From Nostoc sp. 'Peltigera membranacea cyanobiont' 210A (lineage in GTDB: Bacteria > Cyanobacteriota > Cyanobacteriia > Cyanobacteriales > Nostocaceae): DNA of 64,000 nucleotides. Made by a program: the position numbers and the translations under genes. Positions 16,262 to 25,744 of this stretch are shown here, piece by piece; the stretch's first letter is position 1; every line of letters begins with the position of its first letter. The DNA lies in NCBI RefSeq assembly GCF_002246015.1, contig NZ_NOLJ01000002.1, positions 837,779 through 901,778 on the forward strand, written 5' to 3'. The notes below the pieces were generated by a model. The model made no database searches. It saw only the letters and a program-made list of their open reading frames with translations, and had not been told where the DNA came from.

Positions 16262-18139
16262 ATGGCAAATTACTGGGCGATCGCGATTGGTATCAATCAA
16301 TATCAGTTATTTCAACCTTTAAGTTGTGCCCAAGCAGATGCTGAGGCACTAGAAGATTTTTTGGTGACAGAGGCAGGTTTTCTCCCCAAGCACTGTCTAG
16401 TGATGACAGATACTTCGCCGCCGATTGGGGATAGATCGACTTACCCGACGAAGGAGAATATTTTGCTGCTGCTTGAAGATTTGGCAGCAACAAGTTGGCA
16501 ACCGGAAGACTATCTGTGGTTATTCTTTAGCGGCTATGGAGTTAACTACAAGGGCAAAGATTACTTAATGCCAGCAGAGGGCAACCCCGAACTGGTGCAA
16601 GAGACTGGCATAGAATTGCGATCGCTAATGCAAAGCCTGCAACTTGCCGATCTGAATGTATTGCTACTACTCGATATCAACCGCGCTTTTGGCACTCAAG
16701 CGGATGCCCCCGTTGGTGAAGAAACAATAGAACTAGCCCAAGAACTACAACTGGCAACAATTCTTTCTTGCCAACCAGAGCAATTTTCCCATGAGAGTAG
16801 CGAACTAGGCCACGGATTCTTTACAGCAGCTTTATTAGAAGCTTTGCGTTCTGGCAATGGCAGCAACTTGGCAGATTTAGAAAACTACCTAAGCCTGATT
16901 GTGCCAAAGTTATGTCACCACCACTGGCGTCCTATCCAAAACCCTGCCACGATCATCCCATCAAGGCAGCAAGTAATCTTGCCAAAATTGGCAATGGAAA
17001 ATAATTTTAAACCAGAAGCGGTGATTTATCCTGAAGAATCTTTTGCTATTGCCCTTGCAGCTCCTCCCCTCGATGATTCCTCTAGAACTTCAACAGAGCG
17101 GGGCAGACGGGGAGAAGCTAGTGTGAACTCCTCGCAACAGGTGAAGGGTCAAAAAGTCCAGGAGTCAGGTAGCAAATTAGTTGCCCAGCCAATGGCAGAA
17201 ACTTCCTTGGGAGTGAATACCAGAGGAAGATTTATACCCAATTCTTCCAAAGGTTACGTCTCTCGATTGCCAGCGAATCAGCCAAGCATCCCTTTTTGGA
17301 AACAGTTTATCTTGTGGGGCGGAGGCAGCTTGCTGGTAGCAGGTTTAATCGCCGTAGTTTTTCTGCGTAATCAAGAAACTTTTAGAATTAAGCAAATATC
17401 AAGCACATCACCTAATGCTAGTGTTAGCGATCGCCAGGTTGTCGAGAATTTACCAAGCGATGTCTACGACGGGCAACGCCTACGCACTTCACCAGTTAGA
17501 CTCAAAAACCAATCTAGCGCCCAAATAGCCTCTAGTTCCCAGTCAAAAAAGCGAAATCAAGCAGTATTAGACCTGGCGAAAATGTCGCTCAGACAAACTC
17601 AGGCTAGCGATTTGAGCATGGCGATCGCTACAGCCCGAAAAATTCAATCGGGTGAACCACTGTACGAACAAGCTCAAGAGAATATTCAGATTTGGAGCCA
17701 GATGATTTTAGATTTAGCAGAAGGTCGTGCTAAACAAAGACAGTATGCCAGCGCTATTGCTGCTGCTCGACTAATCACCAAAGACGAAGCCCCCTACGCC
17801 AAAGCACAAGCAGCAATTAACCTGTGGCGGCTAGAGGGTAAACAGTATGTGAGCAACAGAACTCTTCTAGATGCAGCTAATGCCTTAATTAAGTCTGAGC
17901 AGGCATCTACCTATAATCGGGCGATCGAAGTTGCCAAGAAAGTACCAGCAGATCAACCAGGCTTCGATACAGCCCAAAAGTCGATCAATAAATGGAGTGA
18001 GAAAATTTTAGACCTGGCCAAGCGTCGTGCCGCCGAAGGAGAACGTAATGCCGCAATTGCGACCGCTGCTTTAGTCCCAGAGGAAACAGCCGCTTATGAA
18101 GATGCTCAAGATGCCATTCAAAAATGGCAAAAGAAATAG
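16262..18139 (+). CDS. Catalytically substituted orthocaspase (caspase-fold protein, membrane-anchored)
   Basis: A 625-residue protein. Residues 1-240 form a caspase (peptidase C14) fold starting NYWAIAIGINQYQ. The catalytic His motif FSGHG is FSGYG here (Tyr92), and the Cys motif D-x-C is LLDINRA (Asn140). Both catalytic residues are thus replaced, giving a Tyr/Asn pseudo-enzyme of a kind known among cyanobacterial orthocaspases. A low-complexity linker follows (about 265-340), then one transmembrane segment (345-368). The C-terminal tail holds at least three helical repeats of about 55 residues (ILDLAEGRAKQRQYASAIAAARLI and similar). A regulatory or scaffold role is likely. The linker contains a copy of a genomic repeat at 17464-17490. 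Confidence 0.88.
   Translation: MANYWAIAIGINQYQLFQPLSCAQADAEALEDFLVTEAGFLPKHCLVMTDTSPPIGDRSTYPTKENILLLLEDLAATSWQPEDYLWLFFSGYGVNYKGKDYLMPAEGNPELVQETGIELRSLMQSLQLADLNVLLLLDINRAFGTQADAPVGEETIELAQELQLATILSCQPEQFSHESSELGHGFFTAALLEALRSGNGSNLADLENYLSLIVPKLCHHHWRPIQNPATIIPSRQQVILPKLAMENNFKPEAVIYPEESFAIALAAPPLDDSSRTSTERGRRGEASVNSSQQVKGQKVQESGSKLVAQPMAETSLGVNTRGRFIPNSSKGYVSRLPANQPSIPFWKQFILWGGGSLLVAGLIAVVFLRNQETFRIKQISSTSPNASVSDRQVVENLPSDVYDGQRLRTSPVRLKNQSSAQIASSSQSKKRNQAVLDLAKMSLRQTQASDLSMAIATARKIQSGEPLYEQAQENIQIWSQMILDLAEGRAKQRQYASAIAAARLITKDEAPYAKAQAAINLWRLEGKQYVSNRTLLDAANALIKSEQASTYNRAIEVAKKVPADQPGFDTAQKSINKWSEKILDLAKRRAAEGERNAAIATAALVPEETAAYEDAQDAIQKWQKK
17464..17490 (+). repeat. Interspersed repeat inside the orthocaspase coding sequence
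   Basis: These 27 bases differ at one position from intergenic 787-813. Here they are read in frame (about VYDGQRLRTS) in the linker after the membrane segment, where an insertion can be tolerated. Confidence 0.65.
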
Positions 18140-18159
18140 TAAAAAAATAATAAAAAATG

Positions 18160-18222
18160 GTTAGGAGTTAGGAATTAGGAGTTATATTATTGATCCCCGA
18201 CCTTTTACTCCTGACTCCTAAC
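18160..18222. terminator. Inverted repeat between convergent genes
   Basis: gttaggagttaggaattagg (18160-18179) can pair with actcctgactcctaac (18207-18222), followed by a T-run at 18223-18227. It lies between the orthocaspase gene and the minus-strand Mo-nitrogenase C-terminal-domain gene and may terminate both. The ggagttagg units are a common Nostoc repeat. Confidence 0.55.
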
Positions 18223-18249
18223 TTTTTCCTCAGCGTTCATATCTCAGTA

Positions 18250-18627
18250 TTAGCAGTACTGCGATATATCTTCGCCACACTCGTCGGCTAGATAGCACAA
18301 CGCTCGGAAACGTAAACAAACCACTTCTTCATATAAGGGGTTGAGCTTGCACATGGGCGGGATGTGAAACAAGGTCTTCCCAAATAATTTGACATCGCGC
18401 TCAAAAGGGCACTGAGATGGAATCAGCTTGCACAAACGGTGAGCTAGTTGGCGATCGCGGACTTGAATGTTTTCTACTCGCTGCCGTAGGGGTTGGAGAA
18501 TATCCCAGTAGGGCTTGGAAGGAGAATGGTTAAGCTGGGTTGCTTTATGGTCAGTAGTCTCTGCTTGATTGATTGATACCCAGCTTGCCAGAAAAATCTT
18601 TTTGGTGGTATTGTCGAATACCTTCAT
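18250..18627 (-). CDS. Mo-dependent nitrogenase C-terminal domain protein
   Basis: A 125-residue protein. Residues about 43-125 (LRQRVENIQVRDRQLAHRLCKLIPSQCPFERD, FGKTLFHIPPMCKLNPLYEEVV, RFRALCYLADECGED) match the cyanobacterial family named Mo-dependent nitrogenase C-terminal domain. Cysteines are conserved within the domain. Despite the name, stand-alone members have no known catalytic role and occur widely, including outside nif clusters. No nif gene is nearby. The ATG at 18627 is followed upstream by a 509-nt gap. Confidence 0.88.
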   Translation of the reverse strand: MKVFDNTTKKIFLASWVSINQAETTDHKATQLNHSPSKPYWDILQPLRQRVENIQVRDRQLAHRLCKLIPSQCPFERDVKLFGKTLFHIPPMCKLNPLYEEVVCLRFRALCYLADECGEDISQYC

Positions 18628-19136
18628 GGTTAACCCTCTGTGTTATTGAGGCTATTCACCTTTTTGATGAATATATACAACGTGGCAACGAACTTTCCCG
18701 GAAAAATCGCGTTCTGACTGCGATACAATGTAATACCTGATTAGCCACTTAAGTCAGAACCTAATTTATTACTACGTCAAGTTAATCGCAAATTTCTGGG
18801 GATCGGTAGTGTAATATTACGATCTTGTTCATAACTTGACACAGTTTAAATTTTAATAAAGACATCCATCATTGGATAGGTTTTAGTGTAACATTTACAG
18901 AACTTAATATAAGGTCTTTCTAAAAGAATTTTTGCTAAGTATAAACGTCAGTAATATCCTAGAAGGCTTTTTTTCTCTCCGTGTTCCCACTTTCTCACGT
19001 AAGTGTGTCCTGTTCATCGCTGGCTGACTACCGTAGAAGTAGTGATTTTTGATCGAGTAGAATCGATTGCATTTCACAAAACTTAGGTTGGCAGTGTCAA
19101 TTTGAGAGTGATATAGTCTGAAGCGTTAAAATTCAG
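18628..19136. other. Intergenic region without a recognisable gene
   Basis: AT-rich DNA between divergently read genes. The only structured item I see is acatccatcattggat (18862-18877), a 16-nt motif repeated before trigger factor at 25603-25618. Promoters for both neighbours are presumably here, but I cannot place them. Confidence 0.5.
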
Positions 19137-19760
19137 ATGAGCTTGTTTATGGGTGTTTCCGTACTCTACAGCGCAATTCCTCCTGGCAGTACCCTGTACG
19201 CACGCCTTCAGAGCCAAAAGGCACTTAGCATCCTTGTAGTTTCTCTTTTCCCTTATGGTTGCGGGATTTTCCGCTTTTTTGAGATTGATCCTGAAGAGAT
19301 TAATGAAATTTTTGAAGATGTTATCGAAACACACCAAGAGACTTTTGGATCTGAGCTAGAAGCAGATCGGGTAATCGCACAATTGCGGTCTGAGTTAAGG
19401 CTTACTCGTCAAGCCTATCCAGGGATTGAAGATAGAAGAGCATCACTAGAAAAAACATCTGTTGAGATCGAGAAACGTTTGTCGCAGGAGCTATCGAGAA
19501 GAAAGTTTGCGAATGCTGATGAGATTGTTGAAAAGCTCATGTTCGGAGATCGAATTCTTGCTCCAATGTTATCAACAGAGGAGTCATTGGGACTTATATC
19601 TCGTGAGCTAGTCAGTGAAGGAGCCAGCATTTTTCGACAGATCGATCCTGAAACACTGTTTGCAAGAGATGAATCGTGTTTTGAAGACTTCGAGGGGTGG
19701 AGAAATCTGTATCTTTTAGCAGCCGAGAAAAATGAGGAGATATTGGTTGCAGTTGCTTGA
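19137..19760 (+). CDS. Unrecognised conserved-looking protein
   Basis: A 207-residue soluble protein that I do not recognise. The N-terminus (MGVSVLYSAIPPGSTLYARL) may begin at the Met at 19149 rather than 19137. It runs into VVSLFPYGCGIFRFFEIDPEEINEIFEDVI. The rest is acidic and helical (TSVEIEKRLSQELSRRKFANADEIVEKLMFG, then DRILAPMLSTEESLGLISRELV) and ends with a Trp-containing helix (FEGWRNLYLLAAEKNEEIL). No signal peptide, membrane segment or catalytic motif is evident. The protein-like composition makes a real gene likely. It stands alone. Confidence 0.65.
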   Translation: MSLFMGVSVLYSAIPPGSTLYARLQSQKALSILVVSLFPYGCGIFRFFEIDPEEINEIFEDVIETHQETFGSELEADRVIAQLRSELRLTRQAYPGIEDRRASLEKTSVEIEKRLSQELSRRKFANADEIVEKLMFGDRILAPMLSTEESLGLISRELVSEGASIFRQIDPETLFARDESCFEDFEGWRNLYLLAAEKNEEILVAVA

Positions 19761-19819
19761 GGCGACAGCAAACTAACAAGTTAGATCCCTATACCGAGTT
19801 GAACATTGCAAAATTTAGG

Positions 19820-19915
19820 CGATGCCTTCTCTTCTCCTGTCGGAGACGCTGCGCGAACGAGAGGCTTCGCCAACGGCAACGTCTTCTCTACGAGACGCTA
19901 CGCGAACGACGAACG
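19820..19915. repeat. Nostoc interspersed repeat (gagacgctgcgcgaacg family)
   Basis: The stretch contains two related units (gagacgctgcgcgaacg and gagacgctacgcgaacg) separated by ggcttcgccaacggcaacg. Similar sequence is seen at 34400-34430. It is a typical non-coding small dispersed repeat. Confidence 0.65.
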
Positions 19916-19939
19916 CAATCAGTATTTTTTTGATTTCAC

Positions 19940-20500
19940 TTAAGCTGAAAATACTTGCTGGGCTGTCAGGGTTAATTCTGGGAAAGTTCGAGAAATAATC
20001 CGTTGGTCTTCGATAAACACAGTTTGCTTATAACTGCTCTGATTTAGCAAACACACAGTTACTTTATTTTCCAGAGGATCAACAATCCAATACTCGACCA
20101 CACCCATAGCTGCATACTCAGAGGTTTTTTGGTTATAGTCTCTGTCAATAGATTCGGGGCTTACCACTTCAACTAAGAGGGGTGGAGCAGTTTTGAGGAT
20201 AGCCGAGGTAGTCTCAATACTTTTTGCCTGTTCATTGGTAATTACACAAATATCAGGTCTTCTAAGTTGTTTATTGGTCAGCACCTCTGTACCGTTAGGG
20301 CGCGGTTGTAAAGGCAGTCCCATTTTTTGAATTTCTAAAAAAAAGCGAACTAACAGTAAGGTGATAATCGCCTCATGTTTGCCAGTACCAGGAGGCATTT
20401 CTAGCAGCACCCCATCCTCAAGTTCATAACGCTTGTCTGTGCCATCATCAAAATTGATGTATTCCTCAAGAGTACTAATTTTTATTGGTGTTTTAGTCAT
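19940..20500 (-). CDS. Uma2 family endonuclease (DUF820)
   Basis: A PD-(D/E)XK-fold protein of the Uma2/DUF820 family, which is greatly expanded in Nostoc. Motifs: STLEEYINFDD, YELEDGVLLEMPPGTGKHEAII, RRPDICVI, then PPLLVEVVSPESIDRDYNQKTSEYAAMGVVEYWIVDP. These hold the likely catalytic D, E-x-V and K. I start it at the ATG at 20500, which has GGAGG 8 nt upstream, rather than at the TTG at 20515; this gives 186 residues. The physiological target of this family is not established. It follows rnj on the same strand but is separated from it by a hairpin. Confidence 0.88.
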   Translation of the reverse strand: MTKTPIKISTLEEYINFDDGTDKRYELEDGVLLEMPPGTGKHEAIITLLLVRFFLEIQKMGLPLQPRPNGTEVLTNKQLRRPDICVITNEQAKSIETTSAILKTAPPLLVEVVSPESIDRDYNQKTSEYAAMGVVEYWIVDPLENKVTVCLLNQSSYKQTVFIEDQRIISRTFPELTLTAQQVFSA

Positions 20501-20581
20501 AGCGATCGCCTCCAATAACTATAGGCAAATACAAACCGCTCGGCTTCTGTACCCATGATAAGAGACTATATCTTAGATAAA

Positions 20582-20620
20582 AGCGCAAAGACGTTCATAA
20601 AAAATCCACGTCTCTGCGCT
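20582..20620 (-). terminator. Hairpin downstream of rnj
   Basis: agcgcaaagacgt (20582-20594) pairs at 12 of 13 positions with acgtctctgcgct (20608-20620). On the minus strand the stem is followed by a short T-run. It is 25 nt past the rnj stop. Confidence 0.5.
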
Positions 20621-20644
20621 TCTACGTTAAATTGCGATCTTAGC

Positions 20645-22417
20645 CTATGATGCTACCTGAGCAGCAGTTCGAGTCCGCCGTCTTCTGCCATCGGCAACTT
20701 TTACAGGTGGCTCATCAGGGATTTGCATCAACAAAGTCACAGATGGCTGACATTGCAATTCCCGACGAATGGAACGTTGCAATTCTCGTTCTAAAGTACC
20801 TTGCAATCCACCCCAGTCTATATCTGCTGCTTCACCTTGCTCAGGAGCAAATTCTGTCCAGCGCACAGAGAGGATTTCTTCAATGCGTTGTTTTACCCAA
20901 GTTTGTAACAGCGATCGCTCTACACTTGTTACTACACCCCGGAGGTGAGTTTCTGGCTTTGCTAACAGTTTACCATTCCAATCAATGGCAGCTGCGATCG
21001 TGATAATGCCTTCTGAAGCCATGCGTTGCCGTTCTTGCAGCACTTTGGCACTTACCATACCCGAACTAGTAGTATCTACCAATTCGATACCAGATGGCAC
21101 TTTCCCAGCGACGCGAATGGCATCTTCAGTCAGTTCGACAATATCACCATTCTGAATAATGATCATGTTTTCTGCGGGAATACCCATACTCTGAGCCGTT
21201 TCTGCGTGCTTCACTAGCATCCGATGTTCGCCGTGAAATGGCACAAAGAACTTGGGTCGAGTTAAGGCAATCATCAGCTTTTGTTCTTCCTGACAGCCGT
21301 GACCGGAGACGTGAATCCCTTTATCCCGTCCATAGACAACTTTCGCACCTTGAATCATCAATTTATCAATGGTGTTGACTACAGCGATCGTATTTCCGGG
21401 AATTGGGTTAGCAGAGAATACTACCGTATCTCCTTGGCGGATTTTAATGTGAGGATGTTCTTTGTTGGCAATGCGGGTCATTGCTGCCATCAATTCACCC
21501 TGAGAACCTGTAGTTAAGACTAAAACTTTTTCGTCAGGGAGATTACGAACTGCGTGCAATGGTTGCAGCAAATTATCTTCACACTTGATGTAACCTAAAT
21601 TGCGGGCATGAGCAATCAAGTTCAGCATGGAACGCCCTACAACTGTCACTACACGGTTCTGCTTCTTGGCGATATCCAAAATCATGTTGATGCGATGGAC
21701 GCTAGAAGCAAAGGTAGTGACAAATAATCGTCCAGTGGCTTGACTAAATACTCTCTCCAGATTGGGATAAACTGAACGCTCTGAAGGTGTAAATCCTGGT
21801 ATCTCGGCGTTAGTGGAATCACTTAGGAGGCAAAGAACGCCTTTTTCCCCATGTTCTGCTAGGCGTTGCAAGTCAAACTTTTCACCATCCACTGGGGTGT
21901 GATCAATTTTAAAATCCCCTGTGTGAATTACTACACCAAGGGGAGTATGAATGGCAACAGTGAAACTATCAGCGATGGAGTGGGTGTTACGGATATATTC
22001 AACTAAAAAGTTTTTGCCAATCCGCACCACATCACGTGGTAGAACAGTTCTAATTTCTGTGCGATCGCGGACTCCTGCTTCTTCTAATTTACCCTCTAGC
22101 ATTGCCATTGCTAGTCTGGGCCCATAAATCACCGGGATATCAAATTGCTTGAGATGAAAAGCAATCCCGCCAATATGGTCTTCATGACCATGAGTAACGA
22201 TCATCCCTTTTATTTTGTGGCGATTTTCCCGCAGATAGGTCGTATCTGGTAAAACAATATTTACCCCATGCATCGCCTCTGTGGGAAAAGCCAATCCTGC
22301 ATCTAATAGGATTATTTCATCGTCATACTCGAAAAGACAGGTATTTTTACCAATTTCATGCAAACCGCCCAAAGGAATAATTTTCAAGGCGGAATTATTA
22401 GCTTCGTTTTTAGCCAT
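20645..22417 (-). CDS. rnj: Ribonuclease J
   Basis: A 590-residue metallo-beta-lactamase/beta-CASP ribonuclease acting in mRNA decay and RNA maturation. The zinc-binding motif VTHGHEDHIGG is near residue 75, and IHTGDFKIDHTPVDG and LLSDSTNAEIPGFTPSE follow. The beta-CASP part has FATTFASSVHR-like sequence and VVTVVGRSMLN, and then comes VSGHGCQEEQKLMIALTRPKFFVPFHGEHRML. The C-terminal domain ends in an R-rich tail (DGRRRRTRTAAQ). The start ATG has an AAGGAG ribosome-binding site. It follows dapA on the same strand by about 280 nt, an arrangement recurrent in cyanobacteria. Confidence 0.95.
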   Translation of the reverse strand: MAKNEANNSALKIIPLGGLHEIGKNTCLFEYDDEIILLDAGLAFPTEAMHGVNIVLPDTTYLRENRHKIKGMIVTHGHEDHIGGIAFHLKQFDIPVIYGPRLAMAMLEGKLEEAGVRDRTEIRTVLPRDVVRIGKNFLVEYIRNTHSIADSFTVAIHTPLGVVIHTGDFKIDHTPVDGEKFDLQRLAEHGEKGVLCLLSDSTNAEIPGFTPSERSVYPNLERVFSQATGRLFVTTFASSVHRINMILDIAKKQNRVVTVVGRSMLNLIAHARNLGYIKCEDNLLQPLHAVRNLPDEKVLVLTTGSQGELMAAMTRIANKEHPHIKIRQGDTVVFSANPIPGNTIAVVNTIDKLMIQGAKVVYGRDKGIHVSGHGCQEEQKLMIALTRPKFFVPFHGEHRMLVKHAETAQSMGIPAENMIIIQNGDIVELTEDAIRVAGKVPSGIELVDTTSSGMVSAKVLQERQRMASEGIITIAAAIDWNGKLLAKPETHLRGVVTSVERSLLQTWVKQRIEEILSVRWTEFAPEQGEAADIDWGGLQGTLERELQRSIRRELQCQPSVTLLMQIPDEPPVKVADGRRRRTRTAAQVAS

Positions 22418-22698
22418 TTTCTCCTTAGATTGTTACTTGTGGTTAATTAAGTTGATAGTTAACGAACTTGTATTTAAGACAACATCATCTGTCTCTTAAG
22501 CCAGTCCCAAAGCAATCAAATTTTAATTGAAGATTTCAATTTTTTATTCAATAAAATCAACTGTAAGACTCAAGGATTCATAGTATATCTATCAGTCCTA
22601 GCACAGGTTTTTAAATTGCAACTTATGAACAATTATGATCGTTGTTTATATGTATCTTTGACAAGGAGGAGACTACCAGCATTTAAATAAGTTGGTGC

Positions 22699-23583
22699 TT
22701 AAATTAAACTAAGTTCTTTCAGAACCGCTTCTAATTTTTGACTGACTTCTAAATCAGCTTCACATAGCGGCGGACGAGTTGAACCAACCTCCCAACCTTG
22801 AAGTTGCAGTGCTTTTTTCACTGGAATGGGATTTGAAGTGAGAAATAGAGCTTTAAATAACGGGAAAAGTTGGAGATGAATTTCGCTTGCTACCTCAATT
22901 TTTCCCGCATTAAAAGCTTGAATCATCTGCTGTAGTTGGTTTCCTACCAGATGAGAAGCTACACTTACCACACCCTTTGCCCCGATCGCTAACAAAGGCA
23001 AAGTCATGTAATCATCACCAGAATAGATGTGGAATTCTTTTGGTGTCAAGCGACGAATTTCGCTTGCCTGATCTATATTACCAGTGGATTCTTTAATTCC
23101 GACAATATTGCTAACCTCAGCTAACCGGGCAACTGTTTCTGGCTGAAGGTTTTGTCCGGTACGACCTGGGACATTATATAACAACAACGGTAAGTCGGGA
23201 CAGGCTTGTGCTATTGCCTTAAAGTGCGCTTCCAGTCCTGCTTGTGGCGGTTTGTTGTAATAAGGAACAACTTGTAAGGAACCATGTACTCCTATCTTAG
23301 ACGCTTTTTGGGTGGCTGCGATCGCTTCTTTGGTGGAATTCGATCCACAACCTGCGATTACCTTGGCTTTTCCGGCCACGGACTGTAATACCTCGACAAA
23401 CAACTGGTATTCTTCATCCCAACTTAGTGTCGGGGATTCTCCTGTTGTGCCGCACATCACCAATGTATCTGTACCGTTGTTAGCTAGATGCGCCGCCAGT
23501 TCCGCCGCTACATCATAGTTGACACTACCATCTGCTTTAAATGGCGTAATCATAGCGGTTAAAACATTGCCAAAATCTCCCAC
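22699..23583 (-). CDS. dapA: 4-hydroxy-tetrahydrodipicolinate synthase
   Basis: DapA condenses pyruvate with aspartate semialdehyde, the first committed step to diaminopimelate and lysine. The 294-residue TIM-barrel protein has [15 protein letters not shown], Tyr136 in [13 protein letters not shown] and the Schiff-base Lys164 in VGIKESTG. It starts with GTG at 23583. The substrate-supplying gene asd lies just upstream on the same strand, so consecutive enzymes are clustered. Confidence 0.97.
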   Translation of the reverse strand: MGDFGNVLTAMITPFKADGSVNYDVAAELAAHLANNGTDTLVMCGTTGESPTLSWDEEYQLFVEVLQSVAGKAKVIAGCGSNSTKEAIAATQKASKIGVHGSLQVVPYYNKPPQAGLEAHFKAIAQACPDLPLLLYNVPGRTGQNLQPETVARLAEVSNIVGIKESTGNIDQASEIRRLTPKEFHIYSGDDYMTLPLLAIGAKGVVSVASHLVGNQLQQMIQAFNAGKIEVASEIHLQLFPLFKALFLTSNPIPVKKALQLQGWEVGSTRPPLCEADLEVSQKLEAVLKELSLI

Positions 23584-23690
23584 CCTTTTTTCACTCCTGA
23601 TTACCCATGTTTTTATATCTTGGTGGTTCTCTATTGTTCTCTATTGTAATAACCTATCTGCAAATTGCTTTCAAGTGTCATTTTTACTTT

Positions 23691-23808
23691 GTCATTAGTC
23701 TTTTGTCACTTTACCAATGACCAATGACCAATGACTAATACAACTCTTGGAGAGGCTGCGCCAACGACTACGCGGTAGTTGAGCGCAGTCGAAACTCAGT
23801 ACAAGTGA
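23691..23808. repeat. Heptamer tandem repeats and an interspersed repeat between asd and dapA
   Basis: Three consecutive caatgac heptamers (near 23715-23735) flanked by gtcattagtc units are typical Nostoc short tandem repeats. They are followed by gttgagcgcagtcgaaactc, another dispersed repeat. Two gactaat units run into the asd stop codon. Confidence 0.7.
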
Positions 23809-24846
23809 CTAATGACTAATAGCTAATGGTTTGAGTAGATTTTTCTCTACTAATAACTCAGCTATTTGTACTGCATTTAATGCTGCACCTTTGCGAATTT
23901 GGTCGCCACATAACCATAATTCCAAGCCACAAGGATGAGAAATATCCTGGCGAATTCTTCCCACTAAAACTTCATCTCGACCGGTTGCTTCTATTGGCAT
24001 CGGAAAATGATTCGTTCCCCAATCTTCTACCAGTTTTACTCCAGGGGAGGAATTTAAAATTTCTCTGGCTTCCTTCGCACTAAAGGGAGTCTCAAATTCT
24101 AAATTAATGGCTTCTGAGTGGGCGCGGAGTACGGGAACCCGTATACAGGTTGCAGTGATTCTGATTTGCTGCGTACCAAATATTTTTCGGGTTTCGTTGA
24201 CCATTTTCATTTCTTCCTCACAATAACCCAAATCGTTTAATGGGGAGTTATGGGGGAATAAATTAAATGCCAATGGGTAAGGCAATATTTCGGCAATCGG
24301 TGGCTGTCCTTGTAGTATAGCGCTTGTTTGAGTTTTGACTTCTGCCATTGCCCTAGCCCCCGCACCACTAGCAGATTGGTAGGTTGCAGCGACGATGCGT
24401 TGCACTGGTTTAACTTTATGCAATGGCCAGACTGCCACAGCCATTAAAATCGTTGTGCAGTTGGGGTTAGCAATAATGCCTTGGTGATGCGCTGCGGCTT
24501 GGGGATTCACCTCTGGAACTACTAAAGGAACTTCCGGGTTCATCCGAAAGGCACTGGAGTTGTCAATTACCACTGCGCCCTTTTCCACAGCAACTGCTGC
24601 CCAAGTTTTGGATGTGGAACCACCTGCACTAGCTAGTACTATATCGACATTTTCAAAAGCGCGATCGCTTACTGCCTCTATTGGTATATTTTTTCCTTTA
24701 AACCGTAGCGATCGCCCGACACTCCGCTCTGATGCCAATAACTTCAAGTCAGCAACCGGAAAATTACGACTTTCTAATAATTCCAGCAACTCTGTGCCTA
24801 CTGCACCAGTCGCTCCCAAAATAGCTAAACGATAGGATTTCGACAA
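23809..24846 (-). CDS. asd: Aspartate-semialdehyde dehydrogenase
   Basis: Asd reduces aspartyl phosphate to aspartate semialdehyde with NADPH, the branch point to lysine, threonine and methionine. The 345-residue product shows AILGATGAVGTELLELLESR for nucleotide binding and the catalytic Cys130 in NPNCTTI. It also has SASGAGARAM, and RVPVLRAHSEAINLEFE with the active-site His. The start is a TTG at 24846 with a perfect TAAGGAGG ribosome-binding site. No internal Met nearby would fit the family N-terminus (SYRLAILGATG). Upstream of dapA on the same strand. Confidence 0.96.
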   Translation of the reverse strand: MSKSYRLAILGATGAVGTELLELLESRNFPVADLKLLASERSVGRSLRFKGKNIPIEAVSDRAFENVDIVLASAGGSTSKTWAAVAVEKGAVVIDNSSAFRMNPEVPLVVPEVNPQAAAHHQGIIANPNCTTILMAVAVWPLHKVKPVQRIVAATYQSASGAGARAMAEVKTQTSAILQGQPPIAEILPYPLAFNLFPHNSPLNDLGYCEEEMKMVNETRKIFGTQQIRITATCIRVPVLRAHSEAINLEFETPFSAKEAREILNSSPGVKLVEDWGTNHFPMPIEATGRDEVLVGRIRQDISHPCGLELWLCGDQIRKGAALNAVQIAELLVEKNLLKPLAISH

Positions 24847-25744
24847 ACTTGCTTCCTCCTTATAAGAGACTTAATCTGCAATTTATTGGAACAATTGACA
24901 ATTTAGTTATATTTAGATAGCGATCGCAGTCTGGAAATATTTTTTTTAATAGGTTTAGATTTTTCTTTAATTTAGTCTATCTTTAGATATTTAATACATT
25001 TATTTTTTTTGGTTGTTTAATAAGTTAAGTGATGTTGCATTTTAAAATAACGGTGATTTATTTTTTTCATCGATTTTAACTATAACTATATATTATACAA
25101 CAAAGCGCCATTTATCAGAAGAGCGGAGATATCTGCACTTAGGAGTTACGTTTAACAAGTATCCTGCCTGTAAAGAAACAAATGTATTGGTTGCAAACTT
25201 TCTTACTAAGATGATGAATATACTAGGATCTAAATGCATAAAGCCAGCACAACGTAAAACTGAGCTATGCGGTTAAGTAACAGACGCACTCTCGTACCAC
25301 AAACAACTTAATAATAGCTAGATAATAGCTAGACTCAATACTATAACTTTAACCTGGGGTACTAATCCACTCTTTGAGAACCAGGATATCACGGCGTTAG
25401 CCCACTGAATAATTAATTCCCAAGTTTTAGAGTGAGAGGGAAGTGAAGAAGGGAATAGGCTACAGGTTACAGGGTACAGATTTATTCTCTACCACCTACC
25501 ACCTCCCCCCTAATCCCAATGCCCCATTAATCAAATTGTTATGAAGGTAAAATGTCAAGTCCTTGATAATTGGCAGTAAACTGGATCTTTGCCCCGGGAC
25601 AAACATCCATCATTGGATGTCACAAGACCTTTTGGCAAACTCCCATTACCTCTTAAGAGACATCAAGCCATAAACGCAAACAATTATTTTATTGCGTTTT
25701 GTGTCTACTCGGAGTATAAAATACCAGAAAACTAGAGACGAAGC
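24847..25744. other. 898-nt divergent regulatory region between asd and tig
   Basis: No gene is visible. The region is AT-rich near asd. It holds a repeated aatagctag unit (about 25311-25335), a ggctacaggttacagggtac repeat near 25455 and the palindrome ACATCCA-tcat-TGGATGT at 25603-25620. Promoters of asd and tig should lie here; the long leader before tig could carry post-transcriptional control. Confidence 0.5.
25603..25620 (+). promoter_or_regulatory. Palindromic motif upstream of tig
   Basis: ACATCCA and TGGATGT form a 7-bp inverted repeat about a tcat centre, 125 nt before the tig start. The first 16 bases recur at 18862-18877. It could be an operator or a small repeat. Confidence 0.3.

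Noticed and set aside
18250..18627. Part of a nitrogenase operon
   Set aside because: Stand-alone proteins with this domain name are widespread; no nif gene lies in the window.
19083..19337. Minus-strand ORF opposite the start of the unknown 207-residue gene
   Set aside because: No recognisable content; the plus-strand gene has better protein-like composition.
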